DNA of 64,000 bases, taken from Cyanoderma ruficeps (Eukaryota; Chordata; Aves; Passeriformes; Timaliidae). The stretch covers positions 17,659,716 to 17,723,715 of the forward strand of contig VZDJ01000116.1 in NCBI GenBank assembly GCA_008694505.1. Direction: 5' to 3'. Every line of letters starts with the position of its first letter. The first letter of the stretch is position 1. Under the pieces are notes generated by a model. That model made no database searches and was not told where the DNA came from. It worked only from the letters and a program-made list of their open reading frames with translations. Position numbers and translations under genes: made by a program. Positions 1-12,789 of this stretch are shown piece after piece.

Positions 1-1503
1 TACGCTGGATTACAGCTCTCTCAGAGCTGGCAGTGTGGCCAGGTTATGCCAGCCCATGGTTACAAAACCATGTGGTGCCCAGTCACAGCACCATCACCTC
101 TGGATGCCAGTTCATCCCCTCCACTCCACACTGACTTCTCCCAGGGATGGGGTCTCCAGGAGGGGGACAAAGGCCACCCCAACTCCACACCCTGCAGACC
201 TGGAGCCAGACCCACAGCAGAGCATAAGGTTGAGCAGGTTGTGCTACAGCTGCTGAGCATGGTCTGGGGATGAGGGTCAGCTGTAGTTGAGATTCCACCA
301 CCTTCTGGAACTTTAGTGTCAGTAAAGATGGCAAGGCCAGGGTGTTCCTGTGGAGAGCCTGACTAACATGCCATTCTCAAGGCCTCTGAGTGCCAAGATC
401 CTACCTCCTACAAACACTGTAAGTGGGAGGGAGGGTAACAGAGGTTTGAATCCCCCCAGTCCTCACCCACCAATGAGTCTCAGGTGAGGGGGGACTCATC
501 TGAGTGCTCTTGATGACAGGTGGCTCTGTCACCCTTGCACACACTCCCCAAGCAGCCACCACCCCCTCTCCCAGCATGATATCCCAGGACCCATTCCTTG
601 TGCCCACTCTCAGAGCAGACCAAGCACTCCCTACCTGCCCGCCCTCACCTCCTGTGTGCTCCAGACCATTTCCTCCTGTCCTTGGGCAAAACCCAGCGTC
701 TTCTCCCTGCCTCACTTTGCCTCGCCCCACTGCCCACCCTGTGGAAGTGGGAGGCCCGTGCATTGGGAGCCAGGCAGGGGTGTTCTTGGCCAGCCTGTCT
801 TACCTAGCTATGGGGTGTTCAGGTGCTGCAAGGCAGCTGGTCTTCCACAGCCTCTCCAAACCCCATTCCCTACCTTAGCAGAGGCACATCTTGAGGCTGT
901 GGGGCCACTTATGAGGAGAACTGGTCCATGAGCACTGGGGAAAGGGGTGTCAGGGCTGGGACAGGGCTGCCCAAAACTCCCGCTTATCCAAGGCACTGTG
1001 CCCATCCCATCCTGCAACAGCACTCCCTGCCTCCCACATGGCTGGGAGCCGAACCCAGCACAATTTGGAGCTTCGTTAGCTGCTGGCCTTGCAGTAGGAT
1101 AATTAGTGTGTGAGTGCAGAGCAAGCCGAGCCTGGCGCGACCGGCACTGCGCTTTTACAGGCCCGAGCTTGCGAGGCTTTAATTAATTAACACGAGTCAT
1201 TGGCAGCTGGAAACAGATCTATTTTCAGAGCTCTGCCTGCTCTGCTGCCCCCATGAGATTAACTGAAGGAATTTAGGGCTCCACGAGGTTGAAGGCCGAG
1301 GCCTTCCTCTTCTTTGCATGGCTTTCCCAAGAGTCAGAGCGGGTTCCAGGCAGCAGGAGCCCAAACAGACCCAACCCCCTCCTATACTTGCATCTCTCAT
1401 ATCCACAGATTGGCTCTGCCAAGCAGGGAGGTCTGGCTCCTGCTTCAGCCCTAGCTCAGAGCCAGGAAGGTGCTGGAAGGGGAATTTCCTATTGGGGCAG
1501 CTC
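1..1503. other. Non-coding flank, left end
   Basis: GC-moderate sequence with short open frames on both strands and no recognisable protein. The stretch 1,080-1,290 stands out as possible regulatory DNA, with TTAATTAATTAA at 1,179-1,190 and an E-box CAGCTG at 1,203-1,208. Confidence 0.6.
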
Positions 1504-1950
1504 TAGGATCAGAATCATTAAGGTTGGAAGTGATCTCCAAGATCGTTGAGTCCAACCTTCGACCAAACAACACCTGGTCAACAAAACCACAGCACTAAGT
1601 GACATGTCCAGTCGATTCTTGAACATCTTCAGGGATGGTGACCCTACCACTTCCCTAGGCAGTCCATACCAATACTTTAACACATTTACAGAGAATAAAT
1701 TCTTCACGAGGTCCAATTTGAACCTCCGCTTGTGCAGCTTGAGGCTTGAGGCTCTTCTATCACTTGTGAGCTTGAGGCTCTTCTATCACTTGTTACTTGG
1801 GAGAAAAGACTGATCCTTACCTTGCTACAGCCTTCTCTCAGGCAACTGTAAAAAGTGACATGGTCTCCCCATAACATCCTTTTCTCCAGGTTAAACAACC
1901 CTCAGCTCCATCATCTCCTCCTCATAGGATTTACAGCCCTACAACTCCTA
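1504..1950 (-). mobile_element. CR1 LINE 3' fragment
   Basis: The plus strand begins with the reverse complement of the CR1 3' end (aatcattaaggttggaagtg, then gttgagtccaacc). It continues through typical CR1 3' sequence (ccacagcactaagtgacatg, tctccaggttaaacaaccc). The element is therefore on the minus strand, 5'-truncated, with no intact reading frame. The boundary near 1,950 is approximate. Confidence 0.85.
1744..1793. repeat. 26-bp tandem duplication within the CR1
   Basis: The 24 bases at 1,744-1,767 recur exactly at 1,770-1,793, a period of 26. The copies are identical, so the duplication is younger than the diverged CR1 around it. Confidence 0.85.
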
Positions 1951-4900
1951 TCCCAGCCCAGGGGCCAGCCCAAAGCAGGGGACCCTTTGGGTCATGACAT
2001 GGTGCCTTGGGAAACCCCCCTCCCCTAAACCATGCCAGATTTTGTCTGTAATGCTCTCTCCCTGTTGCTCCAAACAGCCTATAGGAAAAGGAAATGCTTT
2101 CGTGCCCTCATCACCAGCCCAGAGACTCGTTACTCTTTAATTTCTTCTTGTTGTCACTTAAACACTGTGTCCCACAGAGAGAGGACCGTGTAGAGCAGGC
2201 TCTGCCATGTCACAGCCCCGTCTGTACATGGGCCAGCTGCCCAGCACAGCACAGCCCCACCACTCCTGCACGTGGCAAAAACAGGCAGATGCCAGCAGCC
2301 AGCATTTTTGGGTTCACCTGTTTCTGCCACACAACTCTACCCATGGCAGCGAGTAGAAAAGCTCCCAGACAGCCCCTTTCACCCCTCAGATGCCCAGGGA
2401 GCCAGGGCAAAGTCATGGCAGCCCTCATGTTTCACTTGGCACCGCACCCCCATGCCAGCCGGCATCCCAAACGATGCGAGGAATTATAACAGGGCCACGA
2501 CACCGTGAAATATTGATGGGATTAGCGCGGATCAGCTCTCTCAGCACACATGCTGGCTCGCCCCGAGCCTGGGAGACGGCGACCTGCACGCACTCAGGTT
2601 GCAGCTCAGCGCCCGGGGCAGCAGCGCTGCCGGGCGCTCCCTGCCAGACACACTTCCCCAGCCACCACCAGCCGCAGCCTTCCTGGAGGGACACGCGGGC
2701 CCCCTCAGAGCGCACGACGACGTGATTTAAGGTGCTTAATGCATGACACTGCTCTGCCTCAAGGTCTGCTTGGGATGAACCATTGTCTGGCTTGGCTGTA
2801 GCTGGGCACCAATTGCCACCCTGGGCCCCGAGGGACCCTCACCCTGCCTGCAGTCCCAAAATACGCCGGCCCCCAGGCTCCAGCCCTCTTGTCCCCTCTC
2901 AGGCTTATCCTGCACAGCCATGACCTTAGCGGATGTCCCACACACAGGGTTGTCCAGAAGACCACGACACTCCCACTGCTGCATGTCCCCACTCCCACTA
3001 CTGGGAACCAGATTTGGTCAGACAGAGGATTTCATTATGGGTCACAGAGGTGTAAATACAAGCAACTTAGCAGGATCAAATAGCAGCCAGGATTAAGTTA
3101 GAAATACACTGGCAGGGTGCACACCATGGGAGCAGCATGTCACAAAGGGCTCTGTTCTGGAATTCCTGTGGTAACAGGGCATTAGTGCCTATCAAACCCA
3201 TGGGGTTGACCAGGATCCTCAGCCTTTGGTAGGAAACTGCTTCCTAAGGCAGGCCTGGCTTCTGCTCAGCAATACCTGCAGCCTGTCTTTCCCTTGCCCC
3301 AGGTAAGAAAAGTAAGATAAAACTCCAGATCTGGGATTTGTTTGCCAGCCTCTGTGGTCCGAGAGGCAGCAGGCATCCAACCATTTCAAGCTCCTCTCCA
3401 GACTGGTTTCAAAGCCAGCTGGGAGTTACAAAATCACGGTGTTCCAGCCACTGGGGCTTTACAAAACCCACAGAAGAGTTATGAAACTCAGGCTAAGGCC
3501 GTGCCAGCCCACACCGCAGCGAGAGCCTTGTTATAAAGTCAAAACCACCAGCGGAAAAACGGGTACTTTCCCCTTCTGACATGAGAAAGTAACAAGCAAA
3601 ACAGCCTTTCTCCAGGCCCCTCTGTCCCTCAGCTACGCTGTGAGACCTGCACTGCTGCTTTACGTGCCTCCATGGAAAAAAAAGCCCAGTGGGGACACAC
3701 CAGCCCCACACCATGGGGGAGTCTCACTGCTCCAGCACCCACCACCTCATCAGTCTCCTTCACCCACTGCAGGAGCAGCCTGCCCAGATTCCAGACCAGC
3801 AGAGCTGTGTGGAGCAGAGGAACAGAAGAGACCCCATGGTGTTGCCTGGACTTTGACAGCAGCACTTGGGGCTTCCCAGCAGCTGAGTACACATTCACCA
3901 GGCTTGGTTTTTTTTTCTTGAGAGCGTCATGGACTCGTCAAGCCAAGCGTGATGCTCCGCAGATTAGCCCCGGGAAAAAAAATATTCCAGTGGGCATAGA
4001 GCATGAAAGGCTTGGGAGCCTCTTCCCTTCAAGTCATTGAGCAAACTTTCCAAACCACTGTTTCTTCAGGCTGAGAGCCAGCAGGGAAAATTACAATGGC
4101 AGAAGAATTTGTCTGAGAAAGTTATAAGGAGATGGAAAAAGGCAGGGGCAGACCAGAAGAGCCAGCCTGTGCTGCAGCCCCTCCAGCCCAAGGCTCAGCT
4201 TCAGGGAGGGATGGGACTTTTCCCCCAGCTCAGTAGAGCACAGAGTTGCTGCCTCGATTTCCTGCAAGATCACATGCTGCATTTCTCCTCCCATAAATGC
4301 TTGGCAGTGGAAATTGGGATGTTCTGCCCAAGGCCATTTGTTGATGAAGGCTGCCAGGTGCCGGCAGCCCCAGCCGCAGAGCCAAGCACCGTGCCAGGGC
4401 AGATCTTCTCAAGGGAGAAGCAGCTGAGTCACAGCAGCCTCCGATCCGTTCCCACAAGCCCGGCTGCAAGAGACGCACGGGAGTTCACGGAGGACAGGCG
4501 CTCACACAGGGAGCTGGCAGGGTTTGGTTTGCTTGTCTGCAAACCTCTCTAAGCCAGCGGAAAGCATCTCCCTGGCTCAGGATCTGTCGGCAGCATGCCC
4601 TCAGGGAAGGGCTGGTGAGACTGCGGGAGGGCAGGGTCCTGACCTGCCTTTCAACCAGGCAGAGCTGCTTTGGGATCCTCCTGCACCATGGGGGGGAAAC
4701 GCCTGCAGGTACTGGGACTTCCATAAAAAAAAAAAAAAATAGAGTTTTGAAGCTCCTTGTGGGGTCTTGTCCCAGGTCTGGGGCAGGAGCGGGACAAAGG
4801 TGGCTGCAGGCGGGGAAGGGACAGAGGCATAGCTCCAGGAGAAGTGACTTACTGGGCTGGACGAGAGCAACCCCTCTGTCCAGCATCCCAGCTGCTCCCA

Positions 4901-7900
4901 GTAAAAGCAGACAGGCTCCAGCCTGGCCAGGGAGCACAGGGGTGACTGTTTCTGTTTCTGCAGTGGGGCACAGACCCCTATGTTTTCCCCTGTGTGGCAG
5001 GTCTGGTCCCTGCCACACACTGCCTGGAGCAGTAACACAAACACCTGGGGTTGCATGAGGGATGGGATAAGAATGGTGGCTATTAAAAGCTGCCCTTTTG
5101 GGGTGAGCCCACCTGCACCCCCCCCAGAGCTAAAGCCAGGAAAGTGCAGGTTGGCCCTCAGCATCCACCCTCTGGGCCAAGCCGCCGGACAGGATCCATG
5201 TCCCATGGCTTCACCTTTTTGCTCTGTGTCACTGTACCCAAGCAACCTCTCTCCCGGCCCTGCCTCCTCCAGCCAAATGCTTGGATGACCCGTGGGCATC
5301 CTACCCCTCTTTCTCAGGCACCAAATCCCTACACTGCTGTCTCTGCCACCAAAGAAGAAACAACCCCAGCAGTGCAGTAAATAACACCCCCCACACACGG
5401 CAGAGCACTGGCAAGCAGAGACGGGCGCATCCATCACTCTCGCAGTTTTTCTTCAGCTCTGACACTTTGATAGGGGTGAGGGGGTGGGGAAGGAAAGTAG
5501 CTTCCAAAATTTATGAGCTAGGATTTAAAAATATAGTCTCCCAGAAGCACTGCAAAACCCAGAGATGGTGAAGGCAACTGGCTTAGAAGTTGCCTTTAGA
5601 AACGAATACAAAAGCTGTGCTTGCCTTGGAAAGAGGGATTGGAGAGACCTGCATGGCTGATGTCACAAACCACATCCCCAGTGGGAGCATTTTGCAAGTC
5701 ACAGCTCTCCGTGCCGTGCATCACAAGTAAAGTGAAAGGTAGAGGTAACAAATGATGGGTTAAAATCCCTCTAGCCCAACAGTAATGTCACCCTCAGTGC
5801 AGACAGGATTTGGACTGTCATCTTCAGTCTCCCAGAGTTTCTCCTCTACATCCCTTACCTTCCACTTGTACATGCACAGCCAGCCTTCCAGCCCTTTTGG
5901 AAACAGATCCCCTTTATGCAAAGAAAAAAGCTTGTAGCTGTAAATTTAGCTGAAAACATCTCTGCCAAAGGGAATCACGTATCAAATAATAAAGCCAAAT
6001 GAATGTCAGGAAGAGCAACCACAATATTGGAGTCCTTGGTCTTTACAGATGGACTGTCCCTCAGCAGGGCGCTGCAGAATGAACAGCTGAAAAATGTTAC
6101 CCAGTCATTAAAAACATCTAAAAGTAATTTAGCCTGAGTGACAATGATGCTCAAAGCAAGTTGTTTGTCTGCAGAGATAAAAGGAGCTATTTCAAGCTTG
6201 TTTTTTGTTATAGTTTTCTGTTGAAGTCAGAAAGGACTGAAAAATGCTGAGCTGACAGCCTTGCCAGCAGAGCCCTGGTGCTGTGGCAGGGCTGTGGGGA
6301 GCATCACCATGAGCTACTCTGATCCCCCTGCCATCACTCTCCCATACTCCCTGGAAGGATGCTCAGAATGGTGCAGGAAGATGGTCCCCGGGGCCATCAC
6401 AGCATCTCTGCTGCATTACAGTGCCATTTGAGATGATAGTTTTGCTATGGAAACATCTCCCTCCTAACAACAGATCTGTCAGCACGTGTCCCAAAAGCAG
6501 ACCAGCATTCATTACAGGATAATTTTTGCTTCACTGTGATGGAGGCCATGGTCTTATCCTTCCCATGTTTTTCTTAAACAAACAAACAAACAACAAAAAA
6601 CCCTCAAACCCCAACAAAACCGAACAACACAAATATCTGGGTTCACCCATCAACAGCATGGCATGAGCCCAGGGTTCCTCTAAAATCTCCTCGTAAGCAT
6701 ATTTTTGGTGGGCTCTTTGGACACACAGAGCATTTCAAATGCCCAGTGTTAAATATTTCAGGTGAAACATAACCCTTCTAAGTGCAGGCAGCCTTACTCT
6801 GAAGCTCCAGTTCAGGGAAATTTCCCTGCAGCCTTTAGGAATTGATTTGCTTCTTGCTGGTACCTTCTCTCTGTGCTGTTCAACTGAGTTAATGTATTCC
6901 AAAACCTGATTTTTTTTTTCCCTCCCCCTACATAATCAGATTTTTGGAGGCTGCAGTGAGATGCCTTACAAGCAGTTTTGTCCTTAGGTGCTTTCTGAGC
7001 GGAATGCATCCATCACATCCTGGTGCTTTAGCACATCTCTGTTCGAACGGTTCGTTTGAGAGTCAGCTGAATTCCTTTGATCCATGTGCCTGCATATCCA
7101 TATAGCTAATTTACCTTTATTAAAAGGACAAAAAAAAAAAAGAAAAAGAAAAAGGAAAGAAGAGGCACTATTAAGAAGGACAGTGTCAAGGCCAGCAGAG
7201 CAAGTGCTGGAGGGCTGGGTTAATGAGCTGCGTGGTTGCTGCTGTCCAAGTGCCCAGGCTGGCTGGAGCCAGGAGCTGCTGCCCCAGCAGGGCTGACTCA
7301 GTCCTTCACTGGGCAGACACAGGCTGCAGGGCCCTGCACCCCCCTTTGGAGTAGTCCCTATGCTTTGGGGTCCATGGCTAACCTCACTTGCTCCAGCCTC
7401 CTCCCTGGTATTTTCCAGAGGAGGAGCCCTGCATGCGTTCAGCTTGGGCCAAGCCCCCTGCCCAGCCCAAGCTGCATTCCTGTGCTTTGGGGAGAAGGTG
7501 AAACACGAATATGGATAAACAGATTTGCCCTCACATCTCACAGGAACTCTATTCTGTTCAGTCCCATGGACTGGACAAGGACACTGCTCCCCGCCTCCAC
7601 TGCCTGTGCCAGCAAGGTCACTGAGCTGTGCCCTGGCAAGGACACTTCCAAGGAGAGGGAGCAGGGATTTGCAAGACGCTCGTCACAATCATTTATTCTT
7701 GTCATTTCTGACCCTCAGGGTAGGAAGAACATCAGAGCACTGCAGGCGCAAAACAAGCTTTGTAGGTCATATCAGTGTGTAAAGTACCATTAGGAACCAC
7801 AGCACAAAGCATGAATAACACTTCCTTTATTCCATCATATACCTCAACACCCTTTAAATAAATGCAAATGTTTTTTTGTGGACGAGGTTTGTACGAGATG

Positions 7901-10900
7901 CCTGCTCAGGGACTCAGGGCTGAAATGGAGCTAGAGCAGTAATTTTGTTCTCTCCCCTGACAAGTCAGAGTGTCCGCAGACTATCTGATAGGCTTAGTGA
8001 CAGTCCAAGCCAAACCAGGCAAAAGAGCCAGGAGAACACTGTAAATCTTCCTCGCAGAGATTTATGCTCTGCCCATTAAACCAGAACCACAAAACACATG
8101 TCCTTCCATGCTACCCTCCTCTCTCTGAAGGACACCAAGGCAGGAAAAAACTTTTACAGACTCCAAGCCTGGAAAGGGACCTTTGATAACCAATCGCATC
8201 GTTTCTGAAAAACCACCAACAGTCAGCCTCGATGGCTTAAATCCTAAAATCCTTTCAGCAAATTATGACCTCGATTGCTAAAAATGATCAGATAACGCAA
8301 AAGCAGAGAAAGATGCGCAGTGAGTCATCGCCCCCAAGCACTTGAACTCCCTTTGGTCTCACCCGGAGTGGGGTGAGGTTGCCCCCAAGAGGCAAATCTG
8401 ACACAGCAAGTAGAGAGGGAAAAAGCCGAACTGTGCTCTAGAAGTACCACATACGAAGGATTTTTTTTTTTAAATCTCCTCATCTGCTCTTTTTTGTACT
8501 TCTCCCTAGGCGCAAACATCTATGGACAGAGTGGGAGGGGAGAGGAAGGAGGTCAACTCTGGCATGTGGTTGGCTGTGTTCTGCTGGAGCTCCTGAACCA
8601 CACAACTCGTTTTCCTAGTCTCACTCACAGGGTCATTAGAAAGATCAAAAAATGTCACTGAGTTTTCTTCAGCCAAATGAAACATTTGATCCCATACACC
8701 TCACTAGGCTCCTTCAGAGCAAGGCTGGAACCACCTTCAACAGCAACTTCTGTCTCAGGAATGGATGGAGAGACAGTGGTGGACACCACGGACAGTTTGG
8801 AAACTGAGATGACATGAAATCCCTCAGCTGTTCACATAAAGCATAGCATACAGGCAGTAACACCACACTGGACCAAATCCTAGCACCTTGCAGGGGGTGA
8901 AGGAACAGGACAGACATCTGTGATATCTCCCCAGCACATGCTCCACCCTCCAGGGATCAGCAGCCTGGAGCTTTCTCAGCCAGGGAGAACCGCTTTCATT
9001 TCACAGACCCCAGCTGCATTTTTCTGCCGTAAAATGCTCTTTGAACCTCTAAGCTTTTAGCATCCACAACATCCCGAGGCAAGCAGATCCCCAGCTCCTG
9101 TCTCTTTTGTTTGCTTTGAGCTTTCCTGCTAATAAAAGAACTATGGAGTCTGAAGCCATATTACAGAGCGCCATTGAATGGCTTCTCCTTATTTGCCCTT
9201 TTTCAGGCCATTTGATTGTTGAGCTCTCCGTCTTACTTTCCAACATTATAACTATTTCAGAGAGGTGCAGCCGACTTATGGCCACTGCAATTTATTCCTA
9301 TCCTTTACACACAGAGACTCCCTCACAAAGGGCTAAACCCGTGATATAACCACGGATTTAACCATTCCTGCATCTGCTTTTCAAAGAGGACACAGTTTAA
9401 ACACCCGAGCTGAGATGCACCCAGGGTACTCACTGCTCCTGCACCAGGCTCCTCGTGGGTCCCCCTGTCCTGCTCAGCCGGAGAACATTCCCGCATCCCC
9501 AGCACGAGCCCCTGCCGCAGCACCTCAGCTTACTGTCAGCTCCAAACTGGAAGCGTCATCTCCAAAATTACTGTTGTGCTGGCTTCTGCCAGACTCTTAA
9601 TTAGAGGAAGGCTGACACAGTTTCTCAGCAAACGGCGTTCGCATACTGCGGGAAAAAACCAGAATGAGGGCAAGAGGAAAAATGAGCTAATCAGGGAAAA
9701 TCAACTGGAGGGAAAAACACATTGTGTTGCGCAAACCTTACCATAACAATGCTGGAGCACAAAATACTGGGGGGTGAAAAATGGGTTAGTACACAGGGGA
9801 GGCTGGCAGCAGTTCACAAAGGTGGAGGAGAGCTGATATGCAGTGCAGCATCTCAGCATCCTCACCTGGCAGGCCTCTCCTCCCAGCCTGCTTGGGGCAA
9901 AGGGGACACGCTCAGTTTCCAGCACGCGGATCAGCTTGTCTGAGAGCCTGAATGATGCTGTCTGTGAAGCCCGTGGCTGCTCTGTATGATTTACACCGCC
10001 TTTATAAAAGCCTGCAGTGTGAATAAAGCACGAAACTGAATGCCTTGCCCCCCTCTCCCCACCACTGCCCCTGGCAGCTTGAAGCTATTGTTTTCATTCC
10101 AGCTGCAGCCTGAGGAGTCAGTCCGGGGAGGAGAGGGTCCCTCTGCTCCTGCATCTGCTCCGAGAGCCAGGAGTTTCATCCAGCCTCAGGAGAAGAGAGC
10201 CTGACACCCGGAGGCGAAGCCCCGGAGCCCGTGTCCAAGCCCCAGCTCACAGCGCTCACTGCTCGGGTGAAGGACTCGTCCCGTAGCACAAAAGCAGCAC
10301 AAATCCATTTACCCTTTCTGCTTCTCTCGGCGACAGGGAAGGAGCATGGCTCGCCCGGCTTCAGGCAGCTTCAGCTGCAAATGCAAACCCAAAGGGAAGC
10401 ACTGGGACAAGGGTGTGTGAAAATGGCCCCTTTATCCACCCCTACACAGCATACGGGCCAAACCTGCCTTGAAAAGCTTTAGGCTGATGGCAAAGGCTTT
10501 GATGACAACGAAGGGAACAATTCCAGTGGAGTTTCCATCCCCTCCCCTGTGGCCTCCCCACAGGGAACTGGGAGGTGGCAGGAAAGCTGAAGGAGGTGAA
10601 ACATCAGCAGCCGCTCAACCACGCAGAGACAAGGGAGGCATTCAAAAAAGTACAACGTATCCGAACACCACTTAAAAGCAACCTGAAAGTATAGGACTGG
10701 CTTTGTCCAGACCGATACAAAATATCAAGATGGGAAGACGCGAATGTTTTTCTTCTCTCGCCACCCAGCCTTGCTTTTGATTCCAGATAAAATACTCCCT
10801 TTCAAATTCCTGACTGCAAAGGCGAGAAAGCACTGGCTGAAAAAAGCATCAGTCAGGCAAAACTAAAAGCCTCTCGGCAAAGAGAAGCCCTTCGAGGAAT

Positions 10901-12789
10901 TTACTTTTCCTAGGATCCTTCCCACCAGCAGCCCACGCCATTCCCCAGCACTGAAAGCCCTTTTCAACACGTGATAAGAAGGGGCCCTGCCAGTAAAGCT
11001 GGCAAAACATCCACAAGGCAAAACACCAAGGTATTTCACTGCCTGGGGTGAAACAGCAATTAAAGGAATCCTGATAAGCTAAACCACAAGGAATAAGCTA
11101 AATCCACTAATGATTGTCCGACCTCTCCTGGCAGCTCCCTGGGAGCTCCTCAGCAGCTGCTTAGGCTCCCACAAGCACATCAAACCTTTTCTCTGTTCAA
11201 AGTCAGCCAGCCCCAAGAGCCTTTTCTCTCTTTCTGGATGCAGAAGGAAGCACTAATATGCCAGTGGAAACAGCTGCCCCTCTGGCAGAGGGCAGTGTTT
11301 CCCACTGGGGAACTTCAGGCAAGAAGCAGTTTTTCAAAAGCCCACAAACTCAAGGAACAAGACTCCAGAAAAATTAGGGGGGTCATCTCCAGGAGAAATT
11401 TGTCTGATTTGCCCTTCTCAGTAAAACAAAAATTCACACAACCACGACAAGCCAGTGGACGACGATCCAACAAAAACCAATAACACTAACCCCAAGCCAG
11501 GGATACTGTGTTACACAAACAGTTCCCCTGGGAAAGAAAGCAAACAGAAGACCAGCATTACCACTGTAGCTCCAGTATTCCTGCTAGTGACAGGGTGAGC
11601 AGAGGAACCCAACTACCTGGAAGCACTTCCATACATCTCCATAGCAACCCCCAGGCACCCAGGACTGATGCTGGACAGTGCTGAGCACAGACACCTCCAA
11701 TGGAGACAGATCTGGCTGTGCTCAGAAAACCAGCACTGCAGCATCCATCCCTCAGCTTTAAAAGTCTTTTCCCACAGTGAAATCCTGCCTCTCAAATGCC
11801 TTTGCAGCAATCTAACCATATGCTCCACCAATAACACACTTACGGTGTTCCAGTCACCTGCTTTTCCCAAAGACATTCTCAACTAAATCATCAGCTTTGG
11901 GGACTTTGGAGAGTTCCTGCAGCTGCTACATCAATGAAGTGTCCTACTGACCTTCAGCCAGACCTACCTGCAAGTCATTAATCACTTCTGAAATCCCCAT
12001 CCATTACCAAGTTCCACAACAAGAACAGTGAGAATATGAGATGCACAATTAACTTCCCTGCCAGGTTTCTTCAACTTTAAAACCAGAATTATTTTAAGCC
12101 ATAGAGAAGCTTGTCAAAAAAAAATTAAAAAGAAAAAAAAAAAGGCAGAAAAAGCAGCAAGGAGCTACAAACGTATTTTTAACCAGACTTTAATTTTTTA
12201 TGTTATTATGCAATAAAGTGCACCTACTTCCACATGATATGTGAGAATCAGGCTCTTAATATAGCCAACATACTATTAAAAGACAGACCTCAGTGCAAAA
12301 TGCTTATCTGAAGACATCCAAAGCATTTAAGACCTTTAGTGTGAAAACAACTTTTTCCAATGCACATAAATCCTGGCTGAGGGACAGCAAATGAGTTGGT
12401 AAAACAAAGGGCAGCAGGTTTGCTATTTCTCTGCCAGGAGCGCCTTGTAAAGACCCTGTAGCAATGCTTGGGAACCATCTCTAAGGATTCTGATGAGCAC
12501 CAATTTAACCCACATCTAGACTTCAGCACTTGAGGAATTACTCCTCAACTACAGAACAGATGGAAGAGAAGTCGAGATCAAGCAGGGCTGGGGGAAAGAG
12601 GGAAAGTGCTAGAACAGGCATTAAGCATGAAAACAGAGGACTGGCTGAGCTGAGAATGATTTCAAGACTGCCTCCATTTATAGTGAGCTAATCAGCTGTG
12701 AACCCAAGAATTGTAATGTGCCATAAGAATAAAATAGGATCTACAGTCTTTTTTTTAATGTGAAACAGAGTCCATTTTGTCCAGGGACA
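1951..12789. other. Non-coding flank downstream of SLF2
   Basis: No exon with homology I recognise on either strand. It holds an A15 run at 4,725-4,739, an AAAC microsatellite at about 6,577-6,592, an A/G-rich tract at 7,130-7,164 and an A-rich tract near 12,117-12,145. Stretches at 2,460-2,540, 9,040-9,300 and 9,580-9,720 look like unique, possibly constrained DNA. In human the next gene downstream of SLF2 is SEMA4G, but no SEMA4G exon is visible. Confidence 0.55.

Noticed and set aside
4601..5437. A 278-residue minus-strand open frame
   Set aside because: It includes a Phe run made by an A15 tract, has no family similarity, and competing open frames exist on the other strand. It is probably chance in GC-rich DNA.
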